The notes: a model not told the origin generated them from the letters alone. A stretch of 64,000 bases of DNA from Anaerolineae bacterium (GCA_020848035.1 JADLAX010000065.1:186001-250000), one strand, 5' to 3'. Shown: positions 8,823 through 17,003, counted from the first letter of the stretch. Numbers and translations: made by a program.

Positions 8823-8824
8823 AA
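8788..8824. repeat. GCGGATTAACGCAGAT-type dispersed repeat overlapping a stop codon
   Basis: The tract GGACGCGGATTAACGCAGAT and the following GAACGCAGAT belong to a family also seen near 14696, 30567, 43737 and 51833. Here it supplies the end of the acetyltransferase frame. Confidence 0.55.
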
Positions 8825-8905
8825 ATTTGTGTCCTTTACGTTTATGTTGTTGAGTCTGCGCTCATGTTGTCTCTTCGGAAAGTGGAAATGGAGGGTCACG
8901 GTTGA

Positions 8906-10420
8906 ATGGATACCAAAACCAGTAAACAAACGTTGACCGATGTGCAGCTTCTGCTCCTGCTGGCGGCAGCCCGGCTGCTGTTTCACGTGCTCACCAACAA
9001 CCAGTACGGTTTTCACCGGGATGCCCTGGCCTTTTTGGACAATGGGCAGCATCTGGCCTGGGGGTACGTGGCCTACCCACCGCTGACGCCGTTTGTCGGG
9101 CGGGTGGGGCTGGAACTGTTTGGCCTGTCGCTGGTGGGCATCAAGTCGTTGGCGGCGCTGGCGCAGTGTGTGGCGATGGTTTTTGCCGGGCTGATGGCCA
9201 AGGAATTGGGCGGTGGGCGAGGGGCTCAGGTCGTAACGGCCGTTGCCGCCGGTATCTCCCTGATGTCGCTGTTGATGAGCACGCTGTTCCAGTACATTTC
9301 CTTCGACTATTTGTGGTGGGTGCTGGCCATGTACGCCTTCATTCGCCTGCTCAAGTCGGGCAACCCTCGCTGGTGGCTGGGCCTGGGCGCGGTTTTTGGT
9401 CTGGGCATGATGACCAAATACACAATCGTTTTTCTGATAACGGCCGTTGTCCTTACCGTCCTCTTTTTCCCGCAGCTCCGGGCTCACCTGAAATCCCCCT
9501 GGTTGTGGGGCGGGGTGGGGCTGTCCTTGCTCATCTTTTTGCCCAACCTCATCTGGCAGGTGCAAAACAACTTGGTTTCCCTGGAATTTCTGACGGCCAT
9601 TCGCGCCCGCGATGTGGCCCTGGGCCGCACGGAAGGGTATCTGGCTCAGCAGCTTTATGTCAATTTAAACCCCATCACGGTGCCGCTGTTTTTGCTGGGG
9701 GTTTATTTTTACCTGGGAAGCGGGAACGGCCGTTTCCGCCCCGTCGTCTGGATTTACCTCATTACCCTGGTGCTGTTTGGCCTCAGTCAGGGCCGGTTTT
9801 ACTACCTGGCACCCGCCTACCCAATGCTGCTGGCTGGTGGCGCGGTAGCGGGTGAGCGCTGGCTGGCAGGGCAGCCCGCCAAGCGGCAACAGCGATGGAG
9901 CTGGATGACCGCCGGGCTGCTGGCCGTTGGTGCGGCGATGGGCGTGGCCCTGGCGCTGCCCGTGGCCCCGGTCAATTCCGCCTGGTGGGACGTCACCAGC
10001 GACATTCACGACAACTTTGTGGAGCAGATCGGTTGGCAAGAGATGGCTGAAAACGTGGCCACTATTTACGCGCAGCAGGCACCCCACTATGCCAAGCTGG
10101 GCATCCTGGCGGGTAACTACGGCGAGGCGGCTGCCTTAAACCTGTACGGGGCGGATTATGGGCTGCCAACGGCCGTTAGTCCCGTCAACTCGTTTTGGCA
10201 GCGTGGCTACGGCACACCCGCGCCCGATGCCGTTATTGTGCTGGGATTTTCCGAGTCGTTTTTGCGTGGATATTTTGGTCAGTGCACCGTAGTGGGGCAA
10301 AACCGCAACAGCTTTGCCGTAGCCAATGAGGAAAGCGAGTTTTCCCCGGATATTTTCTTGTGCGAAGAAGTGTTGGAACCGTGGGAGCAGCTCTGGCCGA
10401 AGCTGCGCAGCTTTGGTTAG
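8906..10420 (+). CDS. PMT/ArnT-type membrane glycosyltransferase
   Basis: 504 residues and about 11 to 12 hydrophobic segments. Near the N-terminus, YGFHRDALAFLDNGQHLAWG then YVAYPPLTPFVGR is the first-loop motif of GT39/GT83-type (PMT_2) enzymes, with the catalytic Asp in FHRDALAF. These proteins transfer a sugar from a polyprenyl-phosphate carrier to protein, lipid or polymer on the outer side of the membrane. The C-terminal 130 residues form a soluble periplasmic-type domain. A short run GGAGGGTCACGG precedes the ATG. It converges on the BMC operon, with stop codons only two bases apart. Confidence 0.87.
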   Translation: MDTKTSKQTLTDVQLLLLLAAARLLFHVLTNNQYGFHRDALAFLDNGQHLAWGYVAYPPLTPFVGRVGLELFGLSLVGIKSLAALAQCVAMVFAGLMAKELGGGRGAQVVTAVAAGISLMSLLMSTLFQYISFDYLWWVLAMYAFIRLLKSGNPRWWLGLGAVFGLGMMTKYTIVFLITAVVLTVLFFPQLRAHLKSPWLWGGVGLSLLIFLPNLIWQVQNNLVSLEFLTAIRARDVALGRTEGYLAQQLYVNLNPITVPLFLLGVYFYLGSGNGRFRPVVWIYLITLVLFGLSQGRFYYLAPAYPMLLAGGAVAGERWLAGQPAKRQQRWSWMTAGLLAVGAAMGVALALPVAPVNSAWWDVTSDIHDNFVEQIGWQEMAENVATIYAQQAPHYAKLGILAGNYGEAAALNLYGADYGLPTAVSPVNSFWQRGYGTPAPDAVIVLGFSESFLRGYFGQCTVVGQNRNSFAVANEESEFSPDIFLCEEVLEPWEQLWPKLRSFG

Positions 10421-10422
10421 GC

Positions 10423-10692
10423 TCAGGCCAGCTGCACGTCGTCGACAATGCCGACGATGGCATGGTCGACCGGCACAAAGGGGATGGGCATCGCCTGGGC
10501 CGCTTCCCGGCTGCCCACGATGAAGACCAGTTCGTCTGGGCCAGCCTGAAATGTGGCGTCGGCGGCCACCACCGGCTGTCCGTCTGGCTGCTGGGTTTTG
10601 CTCAAGGGCTGCACCACCAGGAATTTGATGCCTTCCAGCCCTTCGTATTTTTGGGTGGCCACCACCGTGCCAATCACACGTGCTAATTGCAT
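10423..10692 (-). CDS. BMC-P shell vertex protein (EutN/CcmL family)
   Basis: 89 residues: MQLARVIGTVVATQKYEGL, GIKFLVVQPL, a central VVAADATFQAGPDELVFIVG loop and VDHAIVGIVDDVQL at the end. This is the EutN/CcmL fold that forms pentameric vertex caps. It is the last gene of the leftward BMC operon, separated from BMC-T by about 120 bases with a hairpin, and it faces the glycosyltransferase gene. It differs from the other two copies mainly in the loop after residue 30 (SKTQQPDGQP), so the three are paralogues, not recent duplicates. Confidence 0.92.
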   Translation of the reverse strand: MQLARVIGTVVATQKYEGLEGIKFLVVQPLSKTQQPDGQPVVAADATFQAGPDELVFIVGSREAAQAMPIPFVPVDHAIVGIVDDVQLA

Positions 10693-10708
10693 AATTTTTT
10701 ATGAAAGA

Positions 10709-10773
10709 GGGGGCGAGGCAATCGGTGGGGTGGTTTTCTGATAGGCCAGGGCGTTGGCCGATTGCCTCGCCCC
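10709..10773. repeat. hairpin between BMC-T and BMC-P genes
   Basis: GGGGCGAGGCAATCGG at the left pairs with CCGATTGCCTCGCCCC at the right, with about 33 bases between. TCACCGATTACCG-type direct repeats follow to 10814. It could attenuate read-through or mark an RNA processing site inside the operon. Confidence 0.65.
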
Positions 10774-10814
10774 TACGAATCACCGTTCACCGATTACCGT
10801 TCACCGAATACCGA

Positions 10815-11402
10815 TCACATCGCTTCCCAACCAAAATGTTGGCCAAAACGGCCGTTCCCATTCACATTTTGCCACATCTCCGCGTGCAGCTGGGGGATGA
10901 CCATCTGCCGCACGAGCTGGTTGTGGGCTATGGCGGCGCTGAGGGCAACGGCCGTCTCCACATCCGCCACCAGGCCATGAAAAAAGACCAGCCCTTTGCC
11001 GCCCAGGCCGTCGGCCAGGCGCAGCTGGAGCAGTGACACTTCCGCCCCCTTCACCCCGGCGTCGGCTGCCTGGATGGCGCTGGCCACGGTGTGTGTTTCG
11101 ATGATGCCCAGGGCGTCTTCGGCGGCGATTTGCCGCTGGCCGCCCAACGCTGCCACCACGGCTGGATGCACGTTGGGCAAAAAGAGCGTGTCGCGCAAGG
11201 CGGCCTGGCCCGTTTCCCGGCCCGCCGCCACCGCTTCTTCCACCGAGGCCACATCACCGGCCACCAGCACCAGGTAATGCCCCGGCTGCACCGTACCCGT
11301 TTGGATGGTGCTGACCGGGGCACGTTTCACCATCGCATCACCGGCTTCAATGCCAGCGGCAATGCTGCTAAATTCCAACAGGGCAAGGGCGGGGAAATCC
11401 AT
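10815..11402 (-). CDS. BMC-T tandem-domain shell protein
   Basis: 195 residues with two BMC domains. The first (about 5 to 90) reads ALALLEFSSIAAGIEAGDAM then VQPGHYLVLVAGDVASVEEA. The second (about 95 to 180) reads EDALGIIETHTVASAIQAAD then LRLADGLGGKGLVFFHGLVA, where GGKG is the pore-lining segment typical of double-layer BMC-T trimers. Such proteins form pseudohexameric facets with larger, often gated pores for cofactors or bulky metabolites. It sits downstream of the receiver-MinD gene and upstream of BMC-P in the same direction. Confidence 0.92.
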   Translation of the reverse strand: MDFPALALLEFSSIAAGIEAGDAMVKRAPVSTIQTGTVQPGHYLVLVAGDVASVEEAVAAGRETGQAALRDTLFLPNVHPAVVAALGGQRQIAAEDALGIIETHTVASAIQAADAGVKGAEVSLLQLRLADGLGGKGLVFFHGLVADVETAVALSAAIAHNQLVRQMVIPQLHAEMWQNVNGNGRFGQHFGWEAM

Positions 11403-11411
11403 AGAATGAAG

Positions 11412-11466
11412 AGATTGGAGATTGGAGATTATTGCGAATCTCCAATCTCCAATCTCTAATCTCCAA
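11412..11466. repeat. GGAGATT direct/inverted repeat
   Basis: Several GGAGATT or GAGATTG units on the left face AATCTCC units on the right, giving a long hairpin in the gap between the receiver-MinD gene and BMC-T. The same unit recurs at 36842-36899. Confidence 0.7.
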
Positions 11467-11468
11467 AT

Positions 11469-12596
11469 TTATAAACTCTTGGTTGAAACGCGCTGCCAGA
11501 TCGCTTCGGCCATGCGCCGCACCACGTTGGGCAGGCCCGATTTGGCCGCCGTGAGCGTCAGCGGTACGCCCTGGGCGATGGCCCGGGCCTGGTTCACGTC
11601 GTAGGCAATCTGGAAGGCAACCTTGTTGTTGAGGCCGCGCTCAACGGCCGCTTGCGGCAGCTGGGCTTCGGGCGTGTGCTGGTTAAGAATGTGCGACTTA
11701 CGTTTCACCTGGATGCCAGCTTTGTTGAGCAGGCGATTGAGTTGAACGGCCGTTTGCACCGAAACCACCTCAGGCGTAATGATGTGCAGCCCCATGTCGG
11801 CCATGGTGACGGCTTGCACAAACGCCGGAGAGTAGACGTGCGGCGCATCCACCACGGTAAACGCTACGTGGTGCCGCAGCAGGTTCAAAATATGGTGCGC
11901 CCGCTCGCCCGTCAGCGCCGACGGGTCTTGCGGTTTGGCCGGAGCAGCCAGCACGCGCAGCCCGGACGGGTGAATGATGAGCCGGTTTTTCAGCACCGCC
12001 CAGTCCAGCTCGTTTTCGGCGGGCAAATCTAGCCACGAGGAGCGTGCTTGCAGGCGCATGTGCATGATCGCCTGGCCACCGGAAGGCGACAGATCGACCA
12101 GGCACACCTCTTGCTGGCTGGCCCGCCGCAGCGCCGCCGCCAGGTTGACGGCCAGCGTGGTTTGCCCCACACCCCCGCGCAGCCCAAACGCCGTGATGAT
12201 GATGCCCGTCTCTGGCGAGGGCTGGCCACCTTTTTTGGCCAGCAGGCCATCCACCCGTTCCATGAGCTCTTGGGAGGTGACCGGCTTGCTCAGGTAGTCG
12301 TCGGCACCGCTTTTCAGGGCGGTGGCCCGGTCAACTTCCTGGGAGCGGGCGGTGAGTACCAGGATAGGCAAATCTTCGACGTGGCTGTCGGCGCGAATTT
12401 CGCGGGCCAAATCGTGCCCACTCATGTTGGGCATCATCACGTCCAGCACCAGCAGGTCGGGCTTATCGGCTTTAATTTGGGCCAACCCATCCAGCGGATT
12501 GTTGATCAGGGTGATGTTGTGGCCGCCTCGTTCCAACATGAGGCCAACCATGCGCAGCAGTTGTTCATCATCGTCAATTACAAAGATTCGGGCCAC
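11469..12596 (-). CDS. receiver domain fused to MinD/ParA-like (CpaE-type) ATPase
   Basis: 375 residues. Residues 1 to 120 are a response-regulator receiver: acidic DDD at 8 to 10, phospho-acceptor Asp52 in LVLDVMMP, Thr82 and Lys104 in YLSKP. Residues 131 to 370 are a SIMIBI-class ATPase with a deviant Walker A, GLRGGVGQTT (138 to 147), lacking the usual lysine before the TT as in CpaE proteins. VCLVDLSPSGGQ and FTVVDAPHVYSP follow as Walker A' and B-like strands. CpaE/MinD/ParA proteins position cellular structures. Here the gene lies inside a microcompartment operon between an unknown protein and BMC-T, not beside pilus or septum genes. A role in placing or segregating the compartments is my inference. 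Confidence 0.88.
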   Translation of the reverse strand: MARIFVIDDDEQLLRMVGLMLERGGHNITLINNPLDGLAQIKADKPDLLVLDVMMPNMSGHDLAREIRADSHVEDLPILVLTARSQEVDRATALKSGADDYLSKPVTSQELMERVDGLLAKKGGQPSPETGIIITAFGLRGGVGQTTLAVNLAAALRRASQQEVCLVDLSPSGGQAIMHMRLQARSSWLDLPAENELDWAVLKNRLIIHPSGLRVLAAPAKPQDPSALTGERAHHILNLLRHHVAFTVVDAPHVYSPAFVQAVTMADMGLHIITPEVVSVQTAVQLNRLLNKAGIQVKRKSHILNQHTPEAQLPQAAVERGLNNKVAFQIAYDVNQARAIAQGVPLTLTAAKSGLPNVVRRMAEAIWQRVSTKSL

Positions 12597-12626
12597 AGCG
12601 CCGTCTCCTTACTTACACTACTTTCG

Positions 12627-13160
12627 TTATTTTTTATTGGGGTCCAGACAAAAAATGCCGATTCGATCTTTGTGAACCAGCATTAAATCGCCGCTGTAAG
12701 AGATGTCTGGGTACAAAGAAGCAGACGCTTTGGCGGCAAATACCAGTTGGAAACTGCCCATGGATTGTACCAGAATTTCCCGGGCGGAGATTTTACCTTC
12801 GTGCATCGCTTCCCCCGTAAGTTCAAAGGAGGGCACGGTGAGGAATACATTGATGCTGCGGCCACGGGTGAAGATGGAACGGCCGTGCTGCGTGCCCACC
12901 GGAATGCCATCACGCCGGTCTTGCAGGACAATAAAATTGATATTGTCTTTGCGGAAAGCGCCCACCTGGTAACTGGCAATGATGTCGCCTGGCTGGTGAA
13001 TGCGCGAAATGTACGCATCCTGAAGCTCCAGGTATTTGGAATTGGGATTGCCCAACTCAGCATGAATACCCCCAACTCCAACCGAGGCTCGCCCCGTAAC
13101 GCGATAGGCATCTGTGAATAAGTCGAGGTTTATCAGGTTACGCTTAAAGGCTGTTGACAT
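12627..13160 (-). CDS. uncharacterised protein inside the BMC operon
   Basis: 177 residues from the ATG at 13160; a longer in-frame start at 13202 lacks a ribosome site. It has no signal peptide or membrane segment. The sequence is mostly predicted beta: VTGRASVGVGGIHAELGN, YLELQDAYISRIHQPGDII and NINFIVLQDRRDGIPVG, then FLTVPSFELTGEAMHEGKIS and SFQLVFAAKASASLYPD. The second half may repeat the first in outline, suggesting two related barrel-like halves. It is not a BMC domain. The placement between the aldehyde dehydrogenase and the receiver-MinD ATPase suggests it may be a cargo or adaptor protein; no function is assigned. Confidence 0.75.
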   Translation of the reverse strand: MSTAFKRNLINLDLFTDAYRVTGRASVGVGGIHAELGNPNSKYLELQDAYISRIHQPGDIIASYQVGAFRKDNINFIVLQDRRDGIPVGTQHGRSIFTRGRSINVFLTVPSFELTGEAMHEGKISAREILVQSMGSFQLVFAAKASASLYPDISYSGDLMLVHKDRIGIFCLDPNKK

Positions 13161-13210
13161 TGTTCTACTTCTCTCTTTACAGGTATCAAACGATAAGTGC
13201 AATAACTTTA

Positions 13211-14671
13211 CTATACAATTCTGAAGGAATCTACTAACGTACAGCGGCGCAGGCGGCTAAAGCTGCGCGGGCCGGTAATTCCTTCGCCGGTGGGGCTGGC
13301 AATGGTGAAAGAACAGAAGCCTTCACCGCCATAGCCCAGTCCGGCCAGACAGGGTCCATTTTTCACAAAAATACTACAGTTCATCTCACGCGCCATGCGG
13401 CTGAGGTTATCCAGGTTTTTGGAGTGCATGACGGCCGTATGCCGGAACCCATGCTCCGCCTCTACCGCCAGGTCAATGGCGGCGTCGGCGTTGGCCACGC
13501 GCACCACGGGCATGATCGGCATCATTTGCTCGGACCACACCACGGGGTGATCCTCCGGCACTTCCACCACAATCTGGCGCACCTCCGGCCCGGCAGAGAT
13601 GCCAATTTCGGCCAGCAGCACGCTGGCATTTTTGCCGATGAACGCTTTGTTCATGTCGGCATATTTACGCGGGCCGCGATCCTTCACGGTAACCGCCTGC
13701 CACAGCCGGTTGAACTGCCAGCTGTTGAGCCGCACCGCGCCGTGATGGGTCATCACCTGGATTAGCTCGTCGACGATGCCATCCACGGCAATGGTTTCTT
13801 TTTCGGTGGTGCAGACAATGTTGTTGTCGAACGAGCCGCCAATGACGATGTCGCGGCCCGCCTGTTCGAGATCGGCCGTTTCATCCACCACCACTGGCGG
13901 ATTGCCCGGCCCGGCGCAAACGGCGCGTTTGCCGCTGCGCATGGCGGCGCGCACCACGGCCGCGCCGCCCGTCACGGTGAGCAGGCGGATATCTTTGTGT
14001 TCCATCAGCCCGGTGGCGCTTTCGAGGGTGGGCTGGGCAACGGCCGTTAACAAATTCGCCGGGCCACCTGCCTTTTGAATCGCTTCGTTCAAAATTTGCA
14101 CGGTGAAGTTGGAGGCGTTTTGGGTGCTGGGATGGGCGTTAAAGGTCACCGCGTTGCCTGCGGCCACCATGGCAATGGCGTTGCAAATGACGGTGCTGGT
14201 GGGGTTGGTGCTGGGCGTCAGTGCGCCAATGATGCCGTAGGGTGCCCACTCGGTGATGGTCAGGCCGCCGTCACCGCTCCAGGCAGTGGTTTGCAAATCT
14301 TCTACGCCCAGCGTTTTGTCGGCGTTGAGGATGTTTTTGAGCGTTTTGTCGGCCACGCGGCCCATGCCGGATTCGCTGTGGGCCATCTCGGCCAGCACCT
14401 GGGCGTATTCGCGCCCGGCCTGGCGCATGTGGGCCACCATGTGCTTGCGGATCTCCAGGGGCATCTGGTTCAGCTGGCGGAAAGCGGTGCCCGCTGCCGC
14501 AACCGCTTCATCCAATGTGGGAAAAACACCCCGGTCACCACCAGCAGGAATGGGTTCGGTGGCGGCTTTTTGGTAACGGCGGGAAACGGCCGTTTCCCGT
14601 GTCACCGGCATCGTCCCCCCCACTTCCCGGTTCACCCGGTCAATAATTGCCTGAATGTCGCTCTCGTTCAT
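13211..14671 (-). CDS. CoA-acylating aldehyde dehydrogenase (EutE/PduP family)
   Basis: 486 residues from the ATG at 14671 (a TTG at 14683 is also in frame). Residues 1 to 19 (MNESDIQAIIDRVNREVGG) form a short amphipathic helix followed by a loose linker, the form of an encapsulation peptide. The body has ALDH motifs: EWAPYGIIGALTPSTNPTST, TVTGGAAVV and the nucleophile Cys287 in DNNIVCTTEKE. The length and the missing second Glu motif fit the acylating branch, which converts an aldehyde plus CoA and NAD+ to acyl-CoA. With DeoC in the same operon the natural substrate would be acetaldehyde. Confidence 0.93.
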   Translation of the reverse strand: MNESDIQAIIDRVNREVGGTMPVTRETAVSRRYQKAATEPIPAGGDRGVFPTLDEAVAAAGTAFRQLNQMPLEIRKHMVAHMRQAGREYAQVLAEMAHSESGMGRVADKTLKNILNADKTLGVEDLQTTAWSGDGGLTITEWAPYGIIGALTPSTNPTSTVICNAIAMVAAGNAVTFNAHPSTQNASNFTVQILNEAIQKAGGPANLLTAVAQPTLESATGLMEHKDIRLLTVTGGAAVVRAAMRSGKRAVCAGPGNPPVVVDETADLEQAGRDIVIGGSFDNNIVCTTEKETIAVDGIVDELIQVMTHHGAVRLNSWQFNRLWQAVTVKDRGPRKYADMNKAFIGKNASVLLAEIGISAGPEVRQIVVEVPEDHPVVWSEQMMPIMPVVRVANADAAIDLAVEAEHGFRHTAVMHSKNLDNLSRMAREMNCSIFVKNGPCLAGLGYGGEGFCSFTIASPTGEGITGPRSFSRLRRCTLVDSFRIV

Positions 14672-14758
14672 GGCTTTTTCCAAGAATCAAACAAAGATTT
14701 CGCAGATGAAAAAGATTATTAATTCGGTAAATCTGCGTAATCTGTTGATAAAAATTGA

Positions 14759-15640
14759 TCACATGCCCAATCGTTCGCGCCGCCTGGCGTTCCATTCCGC
14801 CATGTTCCACGCCCGGCCTGGCTCTTCGCTGCTGCGGATGAAAGCCTCATCGACCGGTTCCGCGTAGTCGCCATCGGCGATGAGCTGCTGCTGGAATGCT
14901 GCAAAATAAGCGGTGAGCTTCTCGACCCGCGTCATGTAGCCCTTGTAATCCAGGCTGGGGGCGTTGGCCACCAGCAAAAGGTCGTCGGCCAGGCCTGCGG
15001 GCAGCCAGGGCAGCCGCAGCAGGCCGCTCATTTGCCGGTTGCGCCAGATGCGCCAGCGGCGGTTGTAGGCAAACAGCCCATCGACCAGGTAGTGATACGC
15101 TGCACTCAGCCGGTCGTGGGCGATGGCCGGGCCAAGCGCGTCCCAATTGGTTTGTGGCGCGTCCCAGCCCAGGTGCTGATCCAGCCAGGTGATTGCGTCG
15201 TCCAGGCGGGCCTGCCGCACCTCGTCGGGGTAGGCGCTGCGCTGCTGAATCTGGCGCGTGACTTCGCCGTGTCGGTCGTAGGCCAGCCAGCCGCTGGCCA
15301 GTTCGCTCAGCCGCTCTTCGGGCCAGGCGACGGCGGGGTCCCGCCACTGCTGCCAGTCGCAGCGCATAAAATCGAGCTGTAGTCCTTGCTGAATCGTTTC
15401 ATCTTGTGTGAAGATGCTGTGGAAGCTGTGGTCAGCGGCCAGCCAGATGGCTTCAGCGGGAACGATGTAAAGGTCGTAAGGATCGAGAAACAAAATGATG
15501 TCGATATCGGAATCGGGGCGCATATGCCCGGTGGCGATGCTGCCAATGCCGATGATGGCCTGTACGGCCGTTTCCGGCAGCAGCACTCGCTCCATAAATT
15601 CAAGAAATTGGGCGCGTTTTTCCTGGGTAGCGGGTGTCAC
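14759..15640 (-). CDS. nucleotidyltransferase-fold protein
   Basis: 293 residues from a GTG at 15640 that overlaps the upstream BMC-P stop (GTGA), so it is translationally coupled to a shell gene. The N-terminal part has the pol-beta nucleotidyltransferase signature GIGSIATGHMRPDSDIDIIL, with GS and the metal-binding Asp pair, then LDFMRCDWQQW with a third acidic residue. The C-terminal 170 residues are helical (AYHYLVDGLFAYNRRWRIW), like substrate-binding domains of aminoglycoside nucleotidyltransferases. The substrate is unknown. I know of no standard microcompartment role for this family; it may be a passenger gene. Confidence 0.82.
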   Translation of the reverse strand: MTPATQEKRAQFLEFMERVLLPETAVQAIIGIGSIATGHMRPDSDIDIILFLDPYDLYIVPAEAIWLAADHSFHSIFTQDETIQQGLQLDFMRCDWQQWRDPAVAWPEERLSELASGWLAYDRHGEVTRQIQQRSAYPDEVRQARLDDAITWLDQHLGWDAPQTNWDALGPAIAHDRLSAAYHYLVDGLFAYNRRWRIWRNRQMSGLLRLPWLPAGLADDLLLVANAPSLDYKGYMTRVEKLTAYFAAFQQQLIADGDYAEPVDEAFIRSSEEPGRAWNMAEWNARRRERLGM

Positions 15641-15924
15641 TTCCGGTACTTTTCTGCGCCAGCCACTTCCCAGCTGTCGACGATAGCCATGATGACGGCA
15701 TCACACGGCCGTTTATCCGTGACCTTGGTCTGGCGGGCCGAACTGCCGGTGGCCACCATCACCACCTCGTCCAGACCTGCCCCCACGGCATCGGCGGCAA
15801 TAACGTAGCCCGATTCTTCCGTGTTGTCCATCGTCAGCCGCCGCACCACCAGGAACTTCAGCCCGCCCAGCGACGCTTCTTTTTGGGTAGACACCAGCGT
15901 GCCCACTACTTTGCCTAGGAACAT
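15637..15924 (-). CDS. BMC-P shell vertex protein (EutN/CcmL family)
   Basis: 95 residues: MFLGKVVGTLVSTQKEASLG, GLKFLVVRRL, YVIAADAVGAGLDEVVMVAT and DAVIMAIVDSWEV. This is the pentamer-forming vertex protein family. It lies just after BMC-H in the operon and overlaps the nucleotidyltransferase start by 4 bases. Of the three copies in the window, this one is nearest the BMC-H and enzyme genes and is the best candidate for the main vertex protein. Confidence 0.92.
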   Translation of the reverse strand: MFLGKVVGTLVSTQKEASLGGLKFLVVRRLTMDNTEESGYVIAADAVGAGLDEVVMVATGSSARQTKVTDKRPCDAVIMAIVDSWEVAGAEKYRK

Positions 15925-15935
15925 ATTTGTAATCC

Positions 15936-15998
15936 GTGGTCGGTAATCGGTATACGTAATCGGTTAGCCGACCGATTACCGTTCACCGATTACCGATT
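15936..15998. repeat. CGGTAATCGGT / ACCGATTACCG repeat
   Basis: Units of GGTAATCGGT on the left pair with ACCGATTACCG units on the right, with TTCACCGATTACCGATTAC at the end. It fills the gap between BMC-H and BMC-P. Related units occur at 10781-10814. Confidence 0.65.
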
Positions 15999-16002
15999 AC
16001 TT

Positions 16003-16293
16003 TTATTCAACAGCGTCCTGGCGGCCCAATGGCAGCACAGAATCCACATTGGCATGGGGCCGTGGAATGACGTGGACGGAGACAACTTCGCCCACTTTCT
16101 CAGCGCCACGGGTACCGGCTTCAACGGCCGCTTTCACCGCCGCCACATCGCCACGGACAATGGCCGTTACGTGGCCGCCGCCTGTTTTCTCATAGCCAAC
16201 CAGCTCCACGCGGGCTGCCTTCACCATCGCATCGGCCGCTTCCACCATGGCCGCAAAACTACGACATTCGATCATTCCTAATGCTTCTGTCAT
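16003..16293 (-). CDS. BMC-H hexameric shell protein
   Basis: 96 residues with one canonical BMC domain: ALGMIECRSFAAMVEAADAM, VKAARVELVGYEKTGGGHV, TAIVRGDVAAVKAAVEAG and VVSVHVIPRPHANVDSVLP. The pore loop reads KTGGG. It should form the hexamers that tile the shell facets. It is the only BMC-H gene in the window, so it is presumably the major shell component. AGGAG lies about 6 bases before the ATG in the complement. Confidence 0.95.
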   Translation of the reverse strand: MTEALGMIECRSFAAMVEAADAMVKAARVELVGYEKTGGGHVTAIVRGDVAAVKAAVEAGTRGAEKVGEVVSVHVIPRPHANVDSVLPLGRQDAVE

Positions 16294-16364
16294 GTTAACT
16301 CTCCTGTTGCTAGGGGTTCGTGGCTCGTGGTTAGTAACTAGCTGCTAGCCACCAGCCGCTCGTT

Positions 16365-17003
16365 CTATTCACTTTTCCTGGTGTCTTGGGAACGGCCGCT
16401 GACGCTCTCAATGGCATCAATGGCGGCCTGGTAACCAGCCATGATGTCTCGCTCGCTGCCGCCCAGATACACGCGGCCAAAGCTGCCGTAGGCCGTTACT
16501 TCCAAAATGTTGAGATTGGCCCGTTTTTCCGCTTCGTTGGCGGCCAGGGCGGCGTAGGCCGCGGGCTGCACTTCCATCACATACAGCGTTTGCCCGGCCA
16601 AAATCATGTGGCCGTGGCGCATCCGGTTAATCAGCTGCACCTGGTGCGGGTCGATGTTGCGGATAATCTGGCTGGACACCACGCGCGGTTTCAGCCGATC
16701 TTCTTCTTTTAGCTCCAGCGCTTCCAAAATGGCTGCCCCGGCCGCCCGCACGTCGGCCTGGCTGCTGGAATGCACCTCCAGCAGACCGTAGAGCCGCTCC
16801 ACAATTTGCATGCCGGGCTTTACGCCGATGGATTTGAGGGCCACATCGGTGATGCGGTTGATTTCAATGCCGGGGGAAATTTCAATCCAGAGTGAGGCGT
16901 CGCCGGGCAGGGGCAGAAAGCCACGGGCGACGGTGCCCAAAAAGGCGGCGTGTTGGGGCTGGAGATTGTCTAAAAATACATAACTGCGCAGTTCAACGGT
17001 CAC
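16365..17003 (-). CDS. divergent BMC-T-like shell protein
   Basis: 212 residues. The first domain reads ASLWIEISPGIEINRITDVA then GVKPGMQIVERLYGLLEVHS; the second reads GHMILAGQTLYVMEVQPAAY then NILEVTAYGSFGRVYLGGSE and ends in an alternating helix (IMAGYQAAIDAIES). This spacing is that of two BMC folds, possibly circularly permuted, rather than an enzyme. In size it fits a trimeric BMC-T. Its start abuts the zinc-finger stop and BMC-H follows, so the operon places it with the shell genes. The motif match is weaker than for the BMC-T at 10815-11402. Confidence 0.78.
   Translation of the reverse strand: MTVELRSYVFLDNLQPQHAAFLGTVARGFLPLPGDASLWIEISPGIEINRITDVALKSIGVKPGMQIVERLYGLLEVHSSSQADVRAAGAAILEALELKEEDRLKPRVVSSQIIRNIDPHQVQLINRMRHGHMILAGQTLYVMEVQPAAYAALAANEAEKRANLNILEVTAYGSFGRVYLGGSERDIMAGYQAAIDAIESVSGRSQDTRKSE

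Noticed and set aside
8597..9565. 322-codon open frame on the minus strand
   Set aside because: It is antisense to the glycosyltransferase and the acetyltransferase; composition is that of a shadow frame.
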